A DNA stretch of 64,000 nt from positions 30,260,342 through 30,324,341 of the forward strand of contig CP136069.1 in NCBI GenBank assembly GCA_032622095.1. Direction: 5' to 3'. The notes under the pieces are model-generated. The model was given only the letters and a program-made list of their open reading frames with translations, was not told the DNA's origin and did not search any database. Positions 1 to 11,515 of this stretch are shown here, one piece after another. Numbering within the stretch: the stretch's first letter is position 1; each line of letters opens with the position of its first letter. The translations under genes and the position numbers were made by a program. The stretch is from Siphonodentalium dalli. Taxonomy: Eukaryota > Mollusca > Scaphopoda > Gadilida > Siphonodentaliidae.

Positions 1-317
1 TCCTAGAAAATAAATATCTGACCACTTATATGTAGTTACCTGACAACTATGAATGTATATCGTGGAGAAGAACAAATTAAATATATTCAGCCATGCAGCG
101 TGTAGATCAACAATTAGCAGTGATCTGTAATTAACTAAGGGACGAAGTACAACATGGATAGCTAGAGACAGAGTCAGTAAATCTATGTTTCTCGTTCAAT
201 GTTGAACATGTTTTCATTTTTTTGTTCAACTGGAATAGATTTGGGTAAGATAGATAAAATAAAGATCCACATTAGGAAACAACAAGAGCATCGCTAGGGT
301 ATGGCAAAATATAATGT

Positions 318-640
318 ACGCCTGTGGTAATTTCAACAATGGGCCATAACTCAGGTCAAAATTGGCAGGCGGAACCCAAATTCGAACTTGACTTGTATTT
401 TGGGCTAGTAAGCTCACATACCAAATTTCATTCCATTCATTTCAGACTTACTAAAGTTATCATCCGGAAACAGAAAATTAAGTGCAAATTCCAACAAAAA
501 GAGCCGTAACTCTGGTGAAAATTTGCGGGCGGAACTTACTAAAGTTATCATCCGGAAATGAAAAAAGTGAACGGATGGACAGACGTACCGATGGACAGAC
601 AGACGGACCAATAACATAATATGTTTTTACAAAATGGCAT
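318..640. repeat. dispersed core-repeat element fragment
   Basis: Two internal near-repeats contain (g/c)cgtaactc-aaatt-gcggaac and aaagttatcatccggaaa, then a run of gacagacggac motifs and a tail ttacaaaatggcatataaaa. The same motifs recur at 1840-2060 and 62505-62640. Probably a Helentron/pearl-like non-autonomous element. Confidence 0.5.
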
Positions 641-939
641 ATAAAAAAGATAAGAAAATTAATATAAAGATCCAAATTTTGAAGAAAAAAAAGTACAATA
701 CACAACATGCAAGAATATGGAACAAAAGATGACAGATGGAGACCTCCGTGTTTAAAAAACAACAAATTGAAAGGCTGAGAGGAAGGGGATAACAATTATA
801 ATCCATGCGAAAAACTAGATTTGTAGCCGGGTAGTCCTAGCTATAATGTATGTCAGACTGTCTTGTTTATATCATAGACTTACATCAGTGTGTTCAGCAC
901 AAACAAGTTATATCACAAATGAGACAAGTAATAATTATC

Positions 940-1090
940 ATCCAAACGGATGCCGGTTCATTATGGAAAGAGTGCAAACCTCCCCTCCCCACCCAAATTT
1001 GAACTTGACCTGTATTTTGTGGTAGTACCGTAGTAAACCAACATACACCACATTTCATTAAATGTGGGCCAGTAAATCTCAAGTTAATAT
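940..1090. repeat. fragment of the same core-repeat family
   Basis: Contains caaatttgaacttgacctg and attttgtggtagta segments shared with 318-640. Confidence 0.4.
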
Positions 1091-1127
1091 AAGACATACA
1101 GAAACAAACAAGAGGTGTGCACTCGAG

Positions 1128-1700
1128 TGCTAGCATACCCCCACCGTGGCAAATTCAACCCGCATTATCCGTAAACTCAACCAAAAAGATTTTTAAAACT
1201 TTAAAGAAAAATTCGGACTAATAATATCGATATGGTGTCACAAGAAGCTTGTACAGAAATTTGTTTTCAAATCGGTTAATATTTGTTAAAGTTATTAAGT
1301 CAGACAGAATTTTCTAAGTCAAAATAAGTCGAAAATGAGGTGTAATATTACGAAAAACAATCTGAGCCAATCCCTAGCCGCATCATGTAGAGAGGGTATT
1401 GTGAGAAGCATGTATACCAAAAATTATTGAAATCGGTTCATATTTGTTAAAGTTATTAAGTCGGACAGAATTTTCTAAGTCAAAATAAGTCGAAAAAGAG
1501 GCGTAACTTGAAAAAGAAATTAGCATCAGGCGGAGAGACCGTCATAAGGAGATTGCATACAAAAAATTATTGAAATCGGTTCATAGTTGTTCGAGTTATG
1601 AGGTCGGACGGACAAACGGAAGGAGAAAACGTGACGGACGGACAGACGCAGTCAATCCAGTATACCCCCCCATTTTCTTCGAAAGTGGGGGTATAAAAAA
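1128..1700. mobile_element. element with GGGGGTATA terminal repeats and three tandem core copies
   Basis: The left end has catacccccac, the right end a hairpin ctttcgaa-like loop closing in gtgggggtataa. Inside are three copies of a roughly 170-bp core marked by gttattaagtc(a/g)gacag(a) and aagtcgaaaa. The right end has gacggacggacagacg before the hairpin. A second, shorter member is at 24190-24602. Confidence 0.6.
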
Positions 1701-1839
1701 TAAAACAAGTGAACAATTAAATAAAATACTACGTTTAAAAAATATGGGGATACAAAAAAGAAACAATAGCATTGCTGGGGTATGGCTAAATATGCCTGTT
1801 AGTTTATTTATAAAAATTGGATAAATTATCAGTCTAAAA

Positions 1840-2060
1840 ACGGCGTTAACTCATGCGTAAATAATTGGACGGAACCGGTATTTGAACTCGACTTGTATTT
1901 TTAGCTGGGAAACACACATACCAACTTTGGTACAGATCAAATAAACCAATCTAGAGTTATCGGTTGGATACCAAAAATGTTTATGGACAGACAGCCAGAT
2001 GGACAGACTGATATATACATAATTCAATTTTTTTTTTTTTTTTTTTACAAACTGGCATAT
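1840..2060. repeat. core-repeat element fragment ending in poly-T and tggcatataaaa
   Basis: Shares ggaacc-gtatttgaactcgacttgtattt and the gacagacagccagatgg run with 318-640; an 18-19 bp T tract (2028-2046) precedes the tail. Confidence 0.5.
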
Positions 2061-2174
2061 AAAAAGTGAATGGCAGATTATAAAATAGCAATTAAATTTA
2101 TTAAACTGAATAGATAATTTGCTTGAAAGTTGAAATAGAAGATATAAACAGTATGCGGTAGTTCAAACATTTCT

Positions 2175-2400
2175 TTAACCCTTTCATGATTGGAGCTTCC
2201 TGAATTTTTGCGAAAACCCTGTGCCAATGCATTCTCTTATAGAAAATACATTGGCCTAACAATATTGACTTTTTTGTAAGCCAGTGAATTTTCATATATA
2301 TGCGAGGCTCCCTATGGGAGACTCACATATATAAGTGAATACATTGGCCTAACTATATTGACCTCGACCTTGTAAGCCAGTAAATATTTGTATATATGCT
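2175..2400. mobile_element. TTAA element, CATGA class, right end lost
   Basis: Starts TTAACCCTTTCATGATTGG, contains two diverged hairpin modules with CTCCC:GGGAG tips. The right terminus is replaced by the next element at 2409. Confidence 0.65.
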
Positions 2401-2408
2401 GTTATCCC

Positions 2409-2808
2409 TTAACCCTTTACCCAACAGAAGGGCCCTGTGCCAATGCATTCTCTTATATATGCGAGTCGACCATAGGTCGCCTCGCATATATAAGAGAATG
2501 CATTGGTTTAACACATTAAAAATTATAAAATTGTTAAAGAATGTAAGAAAAAATGGTAGAAAGTGTTAAAAAAAGATTTTTTTTAGGCCAATGCATTCTC
2601 TTATATATGCGAGGCGACCTATGGTCGACTCGCATATATAAGAGAATGCATTGGCACAGGGCATAACTGTAACCATCACAATGTGGTTAATGAGCCGGTT
2701 CCAATGATATCCATATTTGTATGGTTTTATTGAGACAGACCCAAGATAATTTAGGCTGTTGCAGCTTTATTTGGCCGTTTTTGGCCGGTTTGTTGGGTAA
2801 AGGGTTAA
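2409..2808. mobile_element. TTAA element, CCCAACA class (about 400 bp)
   Basis: Termini TTAACCCTTTACCCAACA and TGTTGGGTAAAGGGTTAA are perfect inverted repeats, with TTAA at both ends as in piggyBac-type insertions. Two 67-bp palindromic hairpins with CGACC:GGTCG tips lie in opposite orientation around an A-rich spacer. A unique 130-bp arm with ggccggttttggccggt lies on the right. This is the reference copy for the class. Confidence 0.88.
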
Positions 2809-2861
2809 GAAATGTTCATATAATAAGTTCAACAAACGACCATGTTGAACTTACTATCTGA

Positions 2862-3020
2862 ACATTTCCCTCTAATAAATGGGACTCCTTCTATAGTTGT
2901 ATTATTTGTCGTCTGCTTATATTACTTGTACATCCCTCCAAATAAAAAATAGACCAGTCCAATGTACAATTTTGTTAACTTGGTGGTAGAATCCATTTAG
3001 TATAGAAAGATTTAAAGTAC
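2862..3020. mobile_element. TTAA-type element, CTATACTAAAT class
   Basis: Contains atttagtatagaaag at the right end and the catccctccaaat, gtcgtctgctt internal words shared with 26602-26853, 29815-29942 and 59745-59990. Confidence 0.5.
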
Positions 3021-3036
3021 AGGAGACCCATGATAT

Positions 3037-3428
3037 TTAACCCTTTACCCAACAGAACAGCCCTGTGCCAATGCATTCTCTTATATATGCGAGTCGACCA
3101 TAGGTCGCATCGCATATATAAGAGAATGCATTGGCTTAACACATTAAAAATTCTAAAATTGTTAAAGAATGTAAGAAAAAATGGTAAAAAGTGTTAAAAA
3201 AAGATTTTTTTTAGGCCAATGTATTCTCTTATATATGCGAGGCAACCTATGGTCGACTCGCATATATAAGAGAATACATTGGCACAGGGTATAACTGTAA
3301 CCATCACAATGTGGTCAATGAGCCGGTTCCAATGATATCCATATTTGTATGGTTTTATTGAGACAGACCGAAGATATTTTAGGCTGTTGAAGCTTTATTT
3401 GGCCGGTTTTGGCCGGTTTGTTGGGTAA
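3037..3428. mobile_element. TTAA element, CCCAACA class, between long direct repeats
   Basis: Full structure with both hairpins, but the right terminal ggttaa is replaced by a copy of left-flank sequence (atttaaagtacaggagaccc and following), so the element sits between about 30-bp direct repeats. Confidence 0.85.
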
Positions 3429-3587
3429 AGATTTAAAGTACAGGAGACCCATGATATTTGGAGATGTGAGAAAACTTGATGAGGTCTTAGTAAAATCCCT
3501 TGTCAGACAGATCGAGAGTAATATACTATAATATAACCCCAAATAATTATGCTGTGAATTGACTATATCCATAGCAAGCCTCTCATT

Positions 3588-3885
3588 GATTGGGGTTTAA
3601 TGTTGCTTTCAGCAACTAACCCCATATCACGACAATGCCAGTTTTAGTGGTGGAGGAAATGCGCACACTTAAGACTGATGTAACAGTGATTTCAATGGTT
3701 GATAAACTCGTCGACCTTGTGCGGCAAATCACTGGAGAGTAATTGCTATACTCCACCAGTTAACAATTTCGAGTTACAAAGTCCATAATGGAAACATGTG
3801 GATTTGAACACTTATCGCCAGCGCTGGAGGGCGAGACGGCTTGGAGTTGTACCCCTTACCGACTGAGCCACCGAGGCCCTCAATT
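3588..3885 (-). mobile_element. tRNA-derived SINE with 12-bp target duplication
   Basis: On the minus strand the element starts with a tRNA-like head: A box TGGCTCAGTCGG (3859-3870) and B box GTTCAAATCC (3800-3809), about 50 bp apart. It ends GCAACATTAAACCCCAATC, a tail type common in invertebrate SINEs. Direct repeats AAGCCTYTCATT at 3576-3587 and 3886-3897 flank it, which shows retroposition. The head is no intact tRNA gene: the cloverleaf is too diverged. Confidence 0.85.
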
Positions 3886-4053
3886 AAGCCTTTCATTCCT
3901 ACAAGGACAGCTGCAGACATGGCATATATCGACCAGAATAAAACAACCATATCAAAATTTCCTCACTGGACCAGCTGACTGGACCCTCAAAATACAGTAA
4001 GGCCAGAAAAAGTTCCAATAATAAAATGTCAAACACACACTTGCATGATATTA

Positions 4054-4307
4054 TTAACCCTTCCAAGACTGGAGCTTACTGAAATTTTGCGAAAACCCTG
4101 TGCCAATGCATTCTCTTATATATGTAAGTCACCCATAGGGCACCTCGCATATATAAGAGAATGCATTGGCCTAATGTTATTACCTTTTCCTTGTAAGCGA
4201 GTGCCTTCTCCGATATATGCGAGGCTCCCTATGGGAGACTCGCATATATAAGAAAATGCATTGGCACAGGATTTTTAATGCTGCAGCTCCCATCATGAAA
4301 GGGTTAA
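4054..4307. mobile_element. TTAA element, CATGA class (254 bp)
   Basis: TTAACCCTTCCAAGACTGGA left, cccatcATGAAAGGGTTAA right. Two hairpin modules with CACCC/GGGCA and CTCCC/GGGAG tips. Confidence 0.8.
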
Positions 4308-4625
4308 TCAGATGTTGTTGAAAATGAGAAACAGAACTCAAGTTGGAAAAATATGTAACACTCTATAAAATAATATAAAGGAAAAATGACATGCACACTG
4401 AACAAACAAAACAGAACAAAACATATTTACACTCCAACAAATTAAATTGTTCGACATAGAAAACTGAATTTAAACACATCCTTTGGACTTTAATTCTCGT
4501 AAAATAACTTGATCAGCAGATCAAACCTCAATGTTGCTTCATGTTTTCCCTGGTGCTCAATGTCTGAGTTTTTTATTTGAAATTTGACGGTAGCAATGAA
4601 ATAAATAGATTGCACTCTATTCAAA

Positions 4626-4842
4626 TACAGTATTGCTCTAATTAATCGACTCCTTAACTACAGCAGAATTATGGGTAACTTTTCAGGATTTAGTCGGAAA
4701 TATGGCTTGTTGCCATTCATCGGAAAGCTCTCGGCGAGAGCTTTCCGATGAATGGCAACAAGCCATATTTCCGACTAAATCCTGAAAAGTTACCCACAAT
4801 TCTGCTGTAGTTAAGGAGTCGATTAATTAGAGCATTACTGTA
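4626..4842. mobile_element. TA-flanked foldback MITE (Tc1/mariner-like), reference copy
   Basis: TACAGTATTGCTCTAATTAA at left and ttagagcATTACTGTA at right. The arms are inverted over about 105 bp each with a tiny loop at ctcggcgag, so the whole element is one near-perfect palindrome. CAGT termini with TA duplication fit the Tc1/mariner superfamily. It contains no open frame of note. Confidence 0.9.
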
Positions 4843-5133
4843 CCTGTTGGCTCTGATCACCGCCAAATAATATTTAATTCGAAGAAATATTGTGGGTATT
4901 TTTTAAATTTAGTCTTTATTAGATGCAAACCGCTAATGAGACGGTGGTACAGCGGTATCAACATCAAGTTGCACACATATTTATAATGCTCAGATACTCT
5001 TCTCTTTTATCGTGTTGTAATCTTAGAGAGCGATCAGTGCTATTGATCACATGAATCTAGTATAGATGGTCATCAAGTTACCTGTCTGATGGGAATATTA
5101 TCAGAATAAAACATAATCATTTTATAAGTGTTG

Positions 5134-5215
5134 GTTATAACCCGCTTGGGTATCTGTGCAAGAAATATTGACCAAGGCGTGTTATTTCTTTTACAGATAC
5201 CCAAGTGGGTTATAA
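5134..5215. repeat. short foldback
   Basis: Arms gttataacccgcttgggtat and its inverse (5192-5215) with one mismatch around a 34-bp loop. Confidence 0.8.
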
Positions 5216-6116
5216 CATATTTATAAACCAATTCACACCCAGAGGAAAAGGGAATTGAGTCACATTAAACATGATGATTACCTATCAATTACCATTCAAT
5301 CAATAGTTAATTTGAATGGTTTGTGGCCAGGTGTTACATATTCCTGTTGAACAATTAGTCAAATGCTCGTTAGTCAGCATTGATTTACCATTTTGTCTCC
5401 GAATTTGAAAACCTTTTTATACTGATGACGTGTTTCTTGATAAAGCAGATTCTTAATTTCTGTGTGATATTTAGTCTATATTGTAGTCCCGTCTAAATAC
5501 AGATTCATACAAGAAATATTGTTCATGAATTGGAGCAATTTGATTGGCCGAGGGGTGTGTACCAATTTATAAATAAATTCTTGAGTGTCTGAATCAAAAC
5601 CCAAAGACGAAAGGTTTCATAGATCAAGAATAAAGATTCTAAAGATTTCAAGACTACTGTCAGGACAATATATATATTAAAGTAACGAGATATAAAAGGG
5701 GTTTATATATATAGTCTGACCCCCACCTCCCTTACTACAGCACGTTGGTCACACATGGAAATAAACATATTTGTTGATATTTGTGATGTTGGGGAATTCC
5801 ACTTTGACCCGGGCATCACCATATATGGAAGTTGTAAATCACACTTGCGCATAGTAAAAACTGCCAATAAAAAAATTGTTATAGGACTTTTTTCTGACAG
5901 AAAAATATGATATTGTGCTTGGTATTGTTGTGAGTATTTATTGGTAATAAACTAAATCGGCTTTTGGTGAAATTCCATGGTTGTTGTAACTGGATGACAC
6001 GGGGACCATTTAATTAGATTGTGCATCTTCAGAGAGGTTTTGTGCTTTACTTCATGCAACACTTGCATGAGAGGCCAAATTTCTATTTGTTAGTCAAGTT
6101 TACTTGAGTAATATGT
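5216..6116. other. unique intron-like sequence
   Basis: AT-rich, no coding signal, no recognised repeat. Confidence 0.6.
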
Positions 6117-6333
6117 TACAGTAATGCTCTAATTAATTGACTCCTTAACCACAGCAGAATTATGGGTAACTTTTCAGGATTTAATCGGAAATATGGCTTG
6201 TTGCCATTCATCGGAAAGCTCTCACTGAGAGCTTTCTGATGAATGGCAACAAGCCATATTTCCGACTAAATCCTGAAAAGTTACCCATAATTCTGCTGTG
6301 GTTAAGGAGTCGATTAATTAGAGCATCACTGTA
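6117..6333. mobile_element. TA-flanked foldback MITE
   Basis: Complete copy, both CAGT/ACTG ends and central ctcactgag. Confidence 0.9.
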
Positions 6334-7250
6334 TGTTTGAGAAATATGGACTATAATTAAGTCTAATTATTGTACTAAATCACAATGCTAAATCATGCTG
6401 AAATTACACTTAAGCATAAATAAAATACTTGATAAAAATTTATTTTCATATGTATTTCACAAATAAATGTTAATTTGGCCTCGCATATCTTTTACTGTTT
6501 CACAAACGAAAACACAACTTATACAAGAAAATCATAATACAGACAGGAACAAAACTGTTTGCATCAGCATTAAAAGTGCCATGCAGAAAAAATATAAACG
6601 AAAAAAATGGAACAGAAACTAAAACAAAAAATAGAATTTTACAGTACATTAAAAACAGTATCAAATGAAAATTTCAACAACAGAAACTGCCATAAACGAT
6701 GAAGAATGAGGCTTGAAATCAAACACACCCTAGACACTCTAAAACACGGACATCGAGCATGCGTTCTGACCTGATTTTGTCATAGTATTCCCTCGTCTGC
6801 CACTAATCCCAGCTAGCCGTACTATTAATGCTAACTCTCAATTTCTGCAAAACCATAAAGTTCGCTCAAATTTTTGCCCCTTTATACAAAGTCTTTTTGA
6901 TAGGGTGCAAGACTTCGGTATGGGTGGAACATCATGGTGGCTATGTTGTATGAGTAGCAACGTTATCGTCTATCTGATCAGACAGGGAATTAACTGTACA
7001 CTCTACAGAGGAATTCTAACAATTGAATATGATCATACAAAATTGGTCTATCATATTCACTGTCAAATTTGGGATATTTTGTTCAGGACCTTGTTCGCCA
7101 TGTGATATGGTAGGGTACAAGTCTACTAGTGTGTGGGCATCACTATCCTCTTGGGTAAAAAGTATTGATAATTTGCTGCAACCGAATTCACTGTTTCGGC
7201 TTTGAAAGCACTGATATTTTGAAGAGAGTAAATTTAAATTCTACACCCCA
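6334..7250. other. unique sequence without a supported gene
   Basis: A-rich at 6500-6700; short overlapping open frames near 6905-7205 show no recognisable protein or splice logic. Confidence 0.5.
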
Positions 7251-7252
7251 GC

Positions 7253-7708
7253 CATGCCTGAGATTAGCGTGCCTGTCATTTGCAGAATGAGGTCCCCAGA
7301 GTGTCAATTTAGTGATGCTATCCTGCATAGCAGGCTAGCATCACCAAATTAACCCTCTGGGGACCTCATTCTGCATGGCCTCATCTGCTATAGGAGACAT
7401 AAACTCAGATTGAAGTCCCCAAATGGTGAATATTGTGATGTCCACCCATTGGGAACCTCAATTATGCAATATGTCTTTTACCAATTTGGGGATATAGAGA
7501 AACGAAACTAAAAAAGAAATAGAATCTATGCGAAGAAATTTCTATAGTGATAATAAGAAACTTTCCAGAGAAGATGAGACCTAAGCAGAATGACGTCTCC
7601 AGAGGATGAGTTTAGAGACGCTATCCCGCATAGCAGACTAGCATCAATAAATTCACCCTCTAGCGACCTCATTATGTAAATGACAGGCACTTTATTCTGA
7701 GTGTCTTG
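7253..7708. mobile_element. CAAG-family composite element (long form)
   Basis: Two gaggtccccagag-type hairpins bracket a 250-bp middle with cccattgggaacctc and gggatatagagaaac. Ends are the ctgagattag variant. Confidence 0.75.
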
Positions 7709-7729
7709 TTCTTATGTCTAGAAATATGA

Positions 7730-8150
7730 TGCCAGACATTTGCAGAATGAGGTCCCCAGAAGGTAGATTTAATGATGCTACCACACACAGCAGGCTATCA
7801 TCACTAAATTCACGTTATCAGGACCTCATTCTGCTTAATAAGGCCTTATCATCTCTGGAAAAAAAGTTTTTTTAGTTTCTTCAGAATTATTATTATTTTT
7901 TTTAGTTTGGTTTCTCTATACCCCCAAATTTGCAGATGACCCAATGCATAAATGAGGTGCCCAATAGTGCACATCCCCATCTTCACCATCAAGGAACTCA
8001 ATCTGAGTCTAGGCCTTCCATAGCAGATGAGGCCATGCAGAATGAGGTCCCCAGAGGATGAATTTCGTGAGACTAGCCCGCTTTGAGAGGTAGCGTAACT
8101 ATATTCACACACTGAGGACCTTATTCTGCAAATGTCCCGCACCATATTTG
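7730..8150. mobile_element. CAAG-family composite element, inverted and diverged
   Basis: Same middle segment as 7253-7708 in the opposite order (gtttctctatacccccaaat), hairpins degenerate. Confidence 0.65.
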
Positions 8151-8262
8151 AACGACTGGCTACGATGCCAGATCGTTCAATCTTGTACGACTTCACTTCA
8201 TCAGTGATTGATTCAGTTGCCTCCATTTTAATAACATCACTAGTACAAAAACAAGTCCTAAA

Positions 8263-8515
8263 CAAGCCTTGAAACAGGGTAGACTCATTTACAGAATGAG
8301 GTCCCCAGAGGGCGAATTTAGTGATGCTACCCCGCCTACCGGGCTAGCATCACCAAATTCACCCTCTGGGGACCTCATTCTGCTTACACCTCAGCAGAAT
8401 GAGGTTCCCAGAGAGTGAATTTGGTGATGCTAGCCCGATATGTGGGGTAGCATCACTAAATTCACCCTCTGGGGACCTCATTCTGCAAATGACAGACACA
8501 GTATTTCAAGGCTTG
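8263..8515. mobile_element. CAAG-family dimer (253 bp) with 8-bp target duplication
   Basis: CAAGCCTTGAAA to TTTCAAGGCTTG, holding two tandem hairpins that meet at ctgcttacacctcagcag. The target gtcctaaa is at 8255-8262 and 8516-8523, exact. An 8-bp duplication is what hAT-type transposases make. Confidence 0.9.
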
Positions 8516-8602
8516 GTCCTAAAGCAGTTCAGAAAGAGAATAGAATCGTACGTTCCTAGAAAGAGTCCAAGACAATATCATAGGAGGAGGTTTATATCTT
8601 AC

Positions 8603-8855
8603 CAAGCCTTGAAATAGTGTGTCTGTCATTTGCAGAATGAGGTCCCCAGAGGGTGAATTTAGTGATGCTACCCCACATAGCGGGCTAGCATCACCAAAGT
8701 CACCCTCTGGGTACCTCATTCTGCTTACACCTCAGCAGAATGAGGTTCCCAGAGGATGAATTTGGTGATGCTAGCCCGCTATGCGGGGTAGCATCACTAA
8801 ATTCACCCTCTGGGGACCTCATTCTGCAAATGACAGACACCCTTTTCAAGGCTTG
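8603..8855. mobile_element. CAAG-family dimer (253 bp) with 8-bp target duplication
   Basis: Same architecture 88 bp downstream of the previous dimer. Target tatcttac at 8595-8602 and 8856-8863, exact. Confidence 0.9.
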
Positions 8856-8914
8856 TATCTTACACTTCAGTTAACAATGAACAATACCAGAGATTCGGTA
8901 GTTCAAAAACAATA

Positions 8915-9358
8915 TAAAATGAAAGTGTCAATGACACTGAAGCTCAACTTGGAGAGGGGCTAATATAAAATGTTACAGTTAATGGAGTGATAAGGAATGT
9001 GGAAATTTGGTATTGTCTATGGAATACTAAATGTCAGCATGCCAACGGCTATGTTTTTCATCGAAAATAATTCAAATTCAATAGCTCCAATCTAGAGATG
9101 ATCCCATATATGCCTGCAAATTTAAAAACATTTCGCCAATAATTGTTGGCTGCATGGTGTGCCGATTGAATCAAATGTGAAATCAAATATGGCTACTGGT
9201 AAAAAAAATGGTCAGCTGCCATCTAGAGGTCACTCCGAAGATCCATATGAAGATGAGAGCTGTGACCTGTTGGTGCGCTAAAGGAAATTGTTGACGAACG
9301 CACGACGACGACCAACCCATGGCAATAGCTCAAACTTGACTCTGTCAATTTGAGCTAA
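8915..9358. mobile_element. Helentron/pearl-like element, short form without core array
   Basis: Starts gaaagtgtcaatgacactg, tagctcaactt-like subterminal repeat; ends with a hairpin and GAGCTAA. The 35685-37585 element has the same ends but a tandem core array. Confidence 0.65.
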
Positions 9359-9359
9359 T

Positions 9360-10165
9360 AAGTGATGACCAAGAAATCTCAGATGTTATTTCATGATGCC
9401 TGATTTTTTAAAGATAGAGTTGCAATCTTTTGTTTGGCCCAGTAATTATATAATAAGCCAATTCCCCACTCGAATGTTGTGATATGAGTGTGATTAGATC
9501 AATAATTCCAGTTTTTGGCTTTAGCTACCTATTTTGAATAAAAGTATACTTCAAATGCTTAAACCATTTAATATAATGTACCACTATATGCCCCCGTTAT
9601 CCTTCACTGTTAATGATTGCACAGTTTGAGCTGACGTATCTGAACATGAGACTCACTTTTCCCAGGTCAGAAATTCTGCAATAGTTGAATTTGACGAATC
9701 TAACTCACTCTAAATATCACTAAAATGTGAATGAATGGGAATCCATTGTGTAATTCTCTGGCTGTTGTCAGTTTATAATATTAGAACATCCCTACAAATA
9801 AGGAATAAAATAATCCCAATATATACCACTAGAACTGAGTTATCATTATGATTCAATTTGTATTCTGTATTTATTCCACACCCCTTGTGCCAGATAAGTT
9901 TAATCCATGACTGTCACCATCATTGATGCTAAACTACCTTTACTGTGATTTAAGTCTATCGAAAAAATGGTAATTTTCTGTGCATCACCCAGAGCGGATT
10001 ATTGACGCCATCGCTTTTGGCAACAACATCAAGGAGAAGTAATTAAAATGTATTCCCCTTGTGGTATACAACAGTATGTATTCCATGGCATGGATTATGT
10101 TGAATACATGTGCCTCACGTCAACTGTTAGAACTGAAAATCTGAGAATCCATTCAGAAGTGGGTT
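9360..10165. other. unique intron-like sequence
   Basis: No coding signal. A weak match to the CTATACTAAAT class (catccctacaaat) at about 9775-9840. Confidence 0.5.
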
Positions 10166-10168
10166 TCA

Positions 10169-10413
10169 TTAACCCTTCCATGACTGGAGCTTCGTGACAT
10201 TTTGTGAAAACCCTGTGCCAATGCATTCTCTTATATATGCGAGTCTCCCATAGGGAGCCTCGCATATATTAAGATTATACATTGGCCTAACAAAATTTAA
10301 CTTAACCTTGTAAGCCATTGCATTCTGTTATATATACAAGCATATATAAGAGAATGCACCAGCACATGATCTTTAGTGCTGCGCCAGCACAGCTCCCATC
10401 ATGAAAGTTTTAA
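10169..10413. mobile_element. TTAA element, CATGA class
   Basis: TTAACCCTTCCATGACTGGA left, cccatcatgaaagttTTAA right; first hairpin tip CTCCC:GGGAG, second hairpin partly deleted. Confidence 0.75.
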
Positions 10414-10501
10414 GTGACTTCCCCTTTAGTGAGATGTTAGTATTGTTAAGTTTGTTACATCGAAAGCTAGGTGTATAAAGGAAGAATATCTAATGAGTGC
10501 T

Positions 10502-11234
10502 CAAGTCTGGAAATAGTATGTCTGACATTTGCAGAATGAGGTCCCCAGAGGGTGAATATAGTAATGCTAGCCCGCTGTGTCAAATTCACCCTCTATGGAC
10601 ATCATTCTGCTTAGACTTCATCTTCTGGGAAGTATATATAGTCTCAAATTGACATTATTTTAAGTTACTTTTTCCCTTCTTTTCAGTTTCTATATCCCCT
10701 AATTTGCTGAAGATAAAATGCATAATCGAAGTGATTAACCCTTTACCCAACAAACCGGCCAAAACCGGCCAAATAAAGCTTCAACAGCCTGTCTCAATAG
10801 AACCATACAAATATGGATATCATTGGAACCGGCTCCTTGACCACATTGTGATAGTTACAGTTATGCCCTGTGCCAATGCATTCTCTTATATATGCGAGTC
10901 GACCATAGGTCGCCTCGCATATATAAGAGAATGCATTGGCCTAAAAAAAATCTTTTTTTAACACTTTTTACCATTTTTTCTTACATTCTTTAACAATTTT
11001 ATAATTTTTAATGTGTTAAACCAATGCATTCTCTTATATATGCGAGGCGACCTATGGTCGACTCGCATATATAAGAGAATGCATTGGCACAGGGCCGTTC
11101 TGTTGGGTAAAGGGTTAATGGGTGAACATCACCAACTTCAACTGGGGAACTTCAATCCATGCGGGATAGCGTCACTAAATTCACCCTCTGGTAACCTAAT
11201 TCTGCAAGTGTCAGACACACTATTTCCAGACTTG
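10502..11234. mobile_element. CAAG-family element (CAAGTCTGG variant) interrupted by a TTAA element
   Basis: Ends CAAGTCTGGAAATAG and its inverse. Flanks tgagtgct / atagtgct agree at 6 of 8. The middle holds the element at 10735-11118. Confidence 0.75.
10735..11118. mobile_element. TTAA element, CCCAACA class, minus orientation, nested
   Basis: Complete with both CGACC:GGTCG hairpins; inserted in the CAAG-family composite, so it is the younger insertion. Confidence 0.88.
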
Positions 11235-11515
11235 ATAGTGCTAGGTGAGAATGAACGGGAATGAGGAAAGCTTGTGCTGAACCAAACACGAGTAACAGCA
11301 AGAATTACATGAACTGCCACGATTTTGTTGCACTCATAACAACAAAAGCCCCATGACGCCTAATTATGACACTACACTAAACTGATCATTAATAATGATT
11401 AGATGAGACTTTATTTTTTAATTTGTTATCTGCTTATCCCTTCAATTGAATGAATGGGAATCTTAGCTTATCATCTGTTGTTAAAACATTGCTAGAAATC
11501 AACGTGAGCTGCAAA

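Noticed and set aside
3800-3885. Functional tRNA gene
   Set aside because: Only A and B boxes are preserved; the element continues into a SINE body and tail with target duplications.
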